A stretch of 64,000 bases of DNA, taken from positions 20,280,586-20,344,585 of the forward strand of contig CM030707.1 in assembly GCA_017979445.1 (NCBI GenBank). Reading direction: 5' to 3'. The notes beneath the pieces are model-generated. The model was not told where the DNA came from. It ran no database searches and saw only the letters and a program-made list of their open reading frames with translations. The stretch's first letter is position 1. Each line of letters begins with the position of its first letter. The translations under genes and the position numbers were made by a program. Source of the DNA: Akebia trifoliata. Lineage: Eukaryota; Streptophyta; Magnoliopsida; Ranunculales; Lardizabalaceae. Shown here piece by piece: positions 57,819 to 64,000 of the stretch.

Positions 57819-58265
57819 TAATAATTTTGGGGGTCCAATTTAAAACCAAGGGGCCTAGGAGTTTATAAGGAGAGAGACAAGACAACATGTGTCCGATGTG
57901 GGACTAAACTCAACACGCCCTTGCACATGTGGGCTAATTAATGCCCTTCTCAATAAGATCCCATTTTTAAAGAGTTGTTGCCAAGAGATTTAATAATTTT
58001 GGGGGTCCAATTTAAAATCAAGGGGCCTAGGAGTTTATAAGGAGAGAGACAAGACAATGTGTGTTCGATGTGGGACTAAACTCAACACGCCCTTGCATAT
58101 GTGGGCCAAATCATGTGAAGATATGAACTAAGTGATGTGAAGGAGAGAAAGGCTCGCTTTGATAACCATGATAATTTTGGGGGTCCAATTCAATGAGAGA
58201 AGAGACCCAAGAGCTTAAAAGGAGAGAAACACGGCAATATGTTCGATATGGGACTAAACTCATCA
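57819..58265 (-). mobile_element. Miniature LTR retrotransposon (SMART/TRIM-like) with three 97-bp LTRs
   Basis: 97-bp repeats at 57819-57915, 57991-58087 and 58169-58265 (plus strand T(A/G)ATAATTTTGGGGGTCC ... GGGACTAAACTCA(A/T)CA; minus strand TGTTGAGTTTAGTCCCACAT). Between the second and third are a PPT (minus strand TGCAAGGGCG, 58088-58097) and a PBS complement, GCTTTGATAACCA (58156-58168). That makes LTR + 81 bp + LTR = 275 bp. The first LTR with its flank is a 172-bp tandem duplication. Flanking AGATT and AGATG may be a TSD with one mismatch. Confidence 0.8.
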
Positions 58266-58439
58266 AGATGTGTGGTAGTATATGGCTTGATCAACTCAAA
58301 TCAGTAGACAATTAGATTACCTCTTAGGTCTTGATAAATAGGATCCACCATGGGTAAAAATTTTAGATGTTGTAAAAATGTACTAATGCAACTAACAAGA
58401 CAGAAATGTTATCCGGTAGATACCCTAGAGTCGAACAAA
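58266..58439. other. Spacer
   Basis: Nothing recognised. Confidence 0.4.
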
Positions 58440-58965
58440 ATTAGAATTGACCGAGGCTTGTGTTGAACACAATGTCCTTAAGACAATTTTGTTCCCACAA
58501 CTTGGTGCCCACGGATCAATGAACAATTGTCTCCCAAGATACAACGATCACACGTGTAAAAGCAGCACTACAATCTACATTTCTAGCAAACCGAACGCTA
58601 ATGTTGTATTCTTAAAGAATGCAGACAAGAAATCAGAATTCAAGCAATTTAAAACAACAAAGAAGAATAGAAAATTTTGAATTAAAAAAACTAAGGTCGA
58701 AATGACCTATTTATAGAATTTTAAGAGACAAGGTGTCTCTTGGAAAAATGGAGGTTTTAAGAGACATGATGTCTCTTGGAAAAGGAAAGGTGTGTCTCTT
58801 AAGAGACAACTTAAAACCAAAGGAGGTGTCCTTTCTAGACGAACAAGCATCTATAAAAATCAAGAAGTGTGTCCTCTCTGAATTAAGGGGTGTGCCCCTT
58901 CTGTCCTTCCTGAATTAAGGGGTGTACCCTTTCAAAATCAATAGGTGTCATCTGAAAGGAATAAA
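58440..58965 (-). repeat. LTR-like promoter repeat, inverted copy
   Basis: Complement of 195-870 and 4800-5390: ACACAATGTCCTTAAGACAA, CCTATTTATAGAATTTTAAG (TATA on the minus strand) and three palindromes, GAGACAAGGTGTCTC (58725-58739), GAGACATGATGTCTC (58761-58775) and TGTCTCTTAAGAGACA (58793-58808). A short GAATTAAGGGGTGT repeat occurs twice at 58879-58930. Confidence 0.6.
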
Positions 58966-59264
58966 GGGGTTGTTTGGAGCCGATTTCTCATTCACCCAAA
59001 ATGGATTTTTGAAACTAAATACATGAAACTATTCTTTTCAATGAGAAGAATAAGTTTCCAAGTGGTCTTGCCTCAAATAAATTATGAAACCCACTTAAAT
59101 CGTAGCTCAAATAGACCCACTAGATCACAAAAATCTGGAAAAACTGTAGATTTTTCCAACAAGAAAATCAATTGACAAGAATGATTGAGGCATGATGAAT
59201 CACTGTCCTTAAAAATATATCACATCCCACGAAGATTATATCTTGGTGCAATAGATTATAGAGG

Positions 59265-59444
59265 AAAAGTCGTGCTGGGTGACACAAACGGAGACACAAA
59301 GGTGACAAAATGATGTGATGTCGCGTGCATTACCATAGATGCTTTTCTGTAAGATAAGAGTAAAAAGCATTTACAATTATGTGGATGCCACCACATCATT
59401 TTTGTCACCTTTGTGTCTTTGTTTGTGTCATTCCAGCATTTTCC
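59265..59444. mobile_element. MITE, 180 bp, perfect 8-bp TSD
   Basis: Arms GTGCTGGGTGACACAAAC, AGACACAAAGGTGACAAAAT and their complements cover about 65 bp each; the loop holds AGCATTTACA. TATAGAGG flanks it (59257-59264 and 59445-59452). The 8-bp TSD suggests hAT. Confidence 0.8.
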
Positions 59445-59452
59445 TATAGAGG

Positions 59453-60960
59453 AATACCATCCAGGATACAATAATTTGAATCCCAAACCAAGTGTGTACT
59501 CACAATGACTGAGAAGGTCGAATAACTCAAATTGCTCCTTATTGAAGAAAAGGAAGAGAAAATAATTTTAGGTCAAGAATAGAAGAATAGATAACAAAAA
59601 AATTTTGTGCGTATATTTTATTAGAGGAAACTCGTTTTTATAGACCAAGGGTTTGACCGACCCATGACAACTAATTAATTTTATTAAAACAGTAAATAAC
59701 CAGTTAGATTAAAACGTTCTAATTGTTAATTAGGCACATCGGCTAAATTAATTACGAACATATGGATAATGGATCGAATCCGGTTCAAAATAATGCTTTG
59801 ATTAGCAATTGGAGAATATATTTTTTTCGAAGTGCAATCACATACTTATGAAGTGCAACAAGGATTATTTAAGTGATGGAATGCAATCAATATTAAGTGA
59901 TCTACAACTAATTGGTACCTAAAAAGAACCTTGATTTTTCTTGAATAAATCCATCTTCTTCAAGTTCTTTAACCTACTCAACCTCTCCTTAAATCCATCG
60001 GCTTCAACCTTTTGAAGAAAAACCTTCGATTTTTGTACCAAAATCAATCAACTTCTACCTCCTCAAAAATTCTATTTTATTTTTTAAGTTTAAAGGTCAA
60101 AGGAGACATATCTTAATGTTGAAGAGGAGTGTAAAAATTGAACCCCCCTGAAATTGAAATGACTAGTATTTTAGAGCAAAACCAAGTGTTTTTACATAGA
60201 GGATTGAAAATAAGGGAATTTAGAGTCTGTTAAAGAAGATTGAAGTCAGGGCATCTCAAATATTCACGAAAATGTTGAAGGGGATATTTCTAAATCACCC
60301 TAAATATAAGCTTCTATTAGTGCACCGACTTTTGCTTATAGCACCCTAATTCTAATGCACTCAATTAAATCATAGTCACCTATTTTTCTTTAACCTTCTT
60401 TTAAGTTTCTTCTTAACTCTCCACAACTCCACAGTCTGTGGGAACTTTTGGTATGCTGGAAAATCACTCGATACACCATTTTTCGAATCTAGATGATCAG
60501 AGCATCCAAGACCTATGATGGGTTTGATTCTGGAAAGTTGGGGTTGGTCACTTTGTTGAAGACTACTATTTTGGTCAATCTTTTATATACTCAATCCTAA
60601 GTCTTATTTTTACTACTTTAATGAGAGAAGGTGGAGTAAAAGTGATTCGACACCAAAATTTGGATTATAAGATATTTTAACATTTAAATTTAATATAATT
60701 AAAATCATTTTTATCAAAATCAATAAAATTACAATCCCACAACCCTCTAATTATGTCCCATAATTTCTAAATTATCCTTTTTTTACCATCTAATCTTCAA
60801 AATCCTATAACTAATGTTTTAAATTACAAATAAACCATTTAAAAACATATGCATACGCGCATTTCAAGTTTTAGTTTGTTAAAATCACACAAGATGTCTG
60901 AGTAGGAGATAACATGATTGGTTGCTACAAGTAAAAGTTGGCGTGGCAATAGAAGCGCTC
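59453..60960. other. Intergenic, upstream of the SVIP-like gene
   Basis: AT-rich; no gene or element ends recognised. Confidence 0.4.
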
Positions 60961-60970
60961 TATACAAAAC

Positions 60971-60977
60971 TATATAA
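60971..60977 (+). promoter_or_regulatory. TATA box of the SVIP-like gene
   Basis: TATATAAA-like element (CTATATAAACTGG) about 70 bp before the ATG at 61046; a (GA)n leader follows at 61031-61045. Confidence 0.6.
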
Positions 60978-61045
60978 ACTGGAAGTCAAAAAGTAAATGA
61001 ACAAGGCCGAGATTTTGATTGTAGATTTTCAGAGAGAGAGAGAGA

Positions 61046-61155
61046 ATGGGGTCTTGCTGCGGCTGCTTCGGTGGAGATAAGGAGCAGAGAAGAGAGGAAG
61101 ACAGATTGGCCTCTGAAGAAGTTCGAGCGAAAGCAGCTGAAGCCGCACAGAGAAG
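61046..61155 (+). CDS. SVIP-like small protein, first exon (partial gene)
   Basis: The exon encodes MGSCCGCFGGDKEQRREEDR then LASEEVRAKAAEAAQR (36 codons plus 2 nt) and ends at a good donor, AAG|GTAAAT. Gly2 with Cys4, Cys5 and Cys7 fits N-myristoylation and palmitoylation. The charged helix with RAKAAEAAQRR resembles small VCP/p97-interacting proteins, which bind the p97/CDC48 ATPase at membranes through such a motif and modulate ER-associated degradation. Plant homologs are about 75 residues. The remaining exon or exons are not in the window: the intron is occupied from about 61335 by a minus-strand Gypsy element that runs past 64000. A TATA box and (GA)n leader support a real gene; whether it still splices across the insertion is unknown. 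Confidence 0.65.
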
Positions 61156-61334
61156 GTAAATCTAATCACTCCTTTTTCTGTGATCGCAATTGAATTTGTT
61201 TCTTCCTCTTCTTCAGATTCAATAGATATCTAGATCAATTTTTATGGTTTCTTTTTCTATAATTAATCTTCTCCTAGCGTTGTCGATCCTGTATTGCATT
61301 TTTTTGGGGTTTTAATTCTGTTATGTTTTTGGTG

Positions 61335-61811
61335 CAAGAATTATAATGCACTCCAAGCGTTGAACTACACCTAAATTAGGAAGAAGGAAATGAAATAAAT
61401 AAGAATGAAAATTTATTGAAGTTTCAGAAGCACTACAATTATGATATGGTTTGTCTTCTTCTTGAAAGCTATCTTAAGAGTTTACTGAAATTGATCTAGA
61501 AAATGATCCTCTTCGAGGGGGATCTCCTCCATGTTTTCCTCTTATTGAAGAGAAAAAGGTTTTTTGGATGAAATTTCTGGTGCTTTCCTTCATTAGCAGA
61601 TGAAATTAAATACATACTTGACACTTACTCTGACTCCCCATGATCTCTACATGTAGATCTGAATCCCACAATTACCCAACTAACTAATACTAACTGACTT
61701 GTACTCCCTCAATGTTACTCAACTGTCTGACTCAAACTCCTAAAACAATACAAAGACTCCACACTGACTCAACATCTACCATGACTCCTAACTAACTCAA
61801 GACCCATAACA
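61335..61811 (-). repeat. 3' LTR of the intronic Gypsy element
   Basis: On the minus strand it starts TGTTATGGGTCTTGAG right after the PPT and contains AATAAATTTTC (minus strand, about 61405), a possible polyadenylation signal. The far end near 61335 is estimated. Confidence 0.6.
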
Positions 61812-61839
61812 ATCCTCCCCCCTTGGTTTCGCCTTGTCC

Positions 61840-63940
61840 TCAACGAGAAAACTCAGGGTAACGGTTAGTCATGGTTTCAAACCGCTCCCAAGTAGCATCT
61901 TCTGGCGGAGCACCATGTCACTGCACCAATACTTCTATGTCTGCCTTGTTTCCTCACTTGATCATACAACGATCAAGGATAGTTAAAGGTTCTAGCTGTA
62001 ACTCTCCTTCTTCTGTGAGCGGTGGTAGGTGTTCGTTGGACTGAGTGCTTTTTCCAAGTTTCTTCTTAAGACAAGAAACATGGAAGACATTATGGATCTT
62101 GCTTCCAGCAGGTAGATCTAACTTGTAGGCTACTGATCCAACACTTCGAATGGTCCATAATACCTGGCTGACAGCTTGAGTGATTGTCGAGCTGATATAG
62201 TAGACTGTCGGTAAGGTTGCAAGCGAAGGAAAACCCAGTCCCCAACTTCAAACTCTCGTTCAGTACAATGTCTATCAGCAAATCTTTTCATTCGTTCCTG
62301 TGCAATCTCCTAATTAGCCTTGAGTTGCCGTAAGATTAGAGAACGGTCACGAAGCTCTATATCAACAGCTTGGACTTTAGTGGTTCCCGGTTCATAAGAC
62401 AATAGCATTGGAGGCAGCACTACATACACAACCTCGTAAGGCGTCATACGAGTGGCAGAATGGAAGGTGTTATTATACCACCACTCAGCCCAATGCAACC
62501 ACTGCACCCAGTTTTTAGGTTTGGTACTAGTGAAGCACCTTAAATAGTTCTCAAGGCACCTATAGATGACCTCTGTTTGCCCATCTGATTGAGGATGATA
62601 AGAACTACTCATTTGAAGGCGGGTTCATTGTAGACAAAACAATTCTCACCAGAAAGCACTAGTAAAAGTGGGGTCTCTGTCACTCACAATTGAAGTTGGC
62701 ATTCCATGTAATTTAAAGATGTTTTCCATAAAAACTCGAGCAACGATGATAGTCGTATATGGGTGTGCGAGTGATAGGAAATGTACATATTTTGATAAGC
62801 AATCGACCACGACAAATGTCACAATCTTACCATGGGAAGGTAAGGCTGTCGATGAAGTCCATAGATATGTTTATCCTAACCTTCTCCGGAATTGGTAAGG
62901 CTGTAATAACCACGGTGAAGCCATTGTTTCAGTCTTATAAAGTAGGCATACATCACATTCTTGAACTTGCCTTTTGATGTATTTTCTCATGCCTAGCCAA
63001 TAAAATAATTTGGAGATCCTCCATAATGTCTTATGGTAGCCTGAGTGACCCGTGATGGGTGAGCTATGCAAATCATGAAATACTAAATCTTTAAAAGAAG
63101 TTGGGCTGACTATAATTCATCCCTTTCTATAAAGAATTCCATCTTTGAACTGATAGTAACTTTGTTTAGAGCTCCTTCTTCGTACAATGTTACGAGTGCC
63201 TAACCAAGAAGCAATCGGTATAGATAAGGCCATTATCTCTCCATTCTCATCTCTTCTTGATAAGGCATCTGCTGCCATGTTTACTCTGCCGCTTTTGTAC
63301 TCGATGGTATAGTCATACTTCTAAAGTGAGTCTAAGATGGTGCAAATGTTCTTCCCAAGTCTTGTTGTACACTAGTATATCGTCAAAAAAAAAAAAAAAA
63401 CCTAACACAAAACATCGAAACACATCATTCATCAAGCTTTGAAATGTGGAAGGTGCATTGGTGAGCCTGAATGGCATGACTAAGAACACATAATGGCCTT
63501 CATGAGTTCGAAAGGCAGGCTTGGGAATGTCACTCTCGCAGACTCTTATTTGGCGAAGACCAGACTGCAAGTCCAACTTCGAAAAGAATCGAGCCCCATG
63601 TAGTTCATCAAGCAACTCGTCAATGACAGGTATTGGAAATTTGTCTTTGATGGTTACTTGATTTAGAACTCTATAGTCAATGCAAAGACGCCAAGTCCCG
63701 TCATGCTTTCGCACTAGCAATACTGGTGAGGAAAAAGGACCAGTGCTAGGTCGAATAATACCAGCAGATAACATTTCCTTGACAATTTTTTCTATTTTAT
63801 TTTTTTGGTAATAAGGGTACCTGTAAGGGCGTATACTGACTGGTTGAGCTCCTTCAATTAATGGAATATGATGATCATGAGTACGAGGTGGTGGTAACCC
63901 CTTCGGTTCAATGAATACATCCTTGTATTTGAGCAATAAG
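61840..63940 (-). pseudogene. Gypsy pol pseudogene (RT, deleted RNase H, integrase, chromo-like C-terminus)
   Basis: [65 protein letters not shown] and catalytic FFDDILVYN, widened by a T tract. After LRLTLEV the frame breaks and resumes at [20 protein letters not shown], so most of the thumb and RNase H is deleted. Integrase: HSSPITGHSGYHKT...CDVCLLYK zinc domain; MDFIDSLTFPW and SDRDP-like core, frameshifted; SSSYHPQSDGQTE with the catalytic Glu; NNTFHSATRMTPYEVVY. C-terminus: FLRLQPYRQ and [13 protein letters not shown], then VLVQW/ATWERFETM-like sequence, as in chromoviral integrases. Not functional as read. Confidence 0.85.
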
Positions 63941-64000
63941 TCATGGAGGTCCGCCTTTGTATCAACAGAATACGTGGTTGTTGGTGCAATGCTACAAAGT

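Larger units (their letters stand above)
61335..64000 (-). mobile_element. Ty3/Gypsy retrotransposon (chromovirus-like) in an intron, runs off the window
   Basis: Minus-strand element: RT (63313-63936), end of RNase H, integrase (62310-63071), C-terminal chromo-like part (61850-62280), PPT (AAGGGGGGAGGA, 61815-61826) and 3' LTR ending on the plus strand at 61811. The other LTR, gag and protease lie beyond 64000. Antisense to the host gene. Confidence 0.8.

Noticed and set aside
59256..59486. 76-residue minus-strand frame
   Set aside because: Spans the palindromic 180-bp MITE at 59265-59444.

Overview
This is 64 kb of AT-rich nuclear DNA from a flowering plant, probably a dicot; the species cannot be named from the sequence. 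Evidence: GT-AG introns, three plant gene families (a CYSTM/WINDHOSE-type peptide, a ZCF37-like protein, a plant SVIP-like peptide), and Copia, Gypsy, PIF/Harbinger, MULE, hAT, SINE and TRIM elements of plant type. Genes are sparse, and most of the window is transposon debris in nested layers.

Layout. 0.2-9.3 kb: a 4.4-kb block present twice in direct tandem, each copy with an LTR-like promoter repeat, three abutting MITEs, a minisatellite and a small LTR element. 9.4-23.2 kb: a broken PIF/Harbinger transposon whose Myb-like gene is split by a solo LTR (21.4-22.8 kb, in an intron) and by a minus-strand Copia element (11.8-21.1 kb), itself holding a 3.5-kb solo LTR (16.3-19.7 kb). 23.3-32.7 kb: a minisatellite, a second solo LTR of the 21.4-kb family, a SINE, a hAT MITE and a 1.1-kb Harbinger MITE with a hairpin element inside it. 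32.7-35.15 kb: a complete three-exon CYSTM gene whose 2-kb second intron carries MITEs. 36.4-38.1 kb: a dead MULE transposase facing a broken Ulp1-like protease fragment. 38.4-41.6 kb: a 5'-truncated Tat-lineage Gypsy element with an antisense ORF. 42.5-43.9 kb: a complete minus-strand TRIM with 5-bp target duplications and a SINE inside. 45.0-46.1 kb: a hAT element inside a foldback element. 48.5-51.4 kb: at least six hairpin MITEs in a row, separated by (TA)n tracts. 52-56 kb: SINE, MITE and LTR remnants. 56.4-57.2 kb: an intronless ZCF37-like gene. 57.8-58.3 kb: a tiny LTR retrotransposon with 97-bp LTRs, one of them duplicated. 61.0 kb to the right edge: first exon of an SVIP-like gene, followed within its intron by an antisense Gypsy element that runs off the window.

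Only three host genes are supported (32738-35148, 56431-57177, 61046 onward), all on the plus strand and unrelated to each other. The transposase and polymerase genes seen are mostly pseudogenes with stops, frameshifts and lost catalytic residues; several losses are D-to-N or E-to-K (G to A), as expected from decay of methylated DNA. Boundaries backed by target-site duplications are the firmest calls. No rRNA, tRNA, CRISPR or organellar genes were found.
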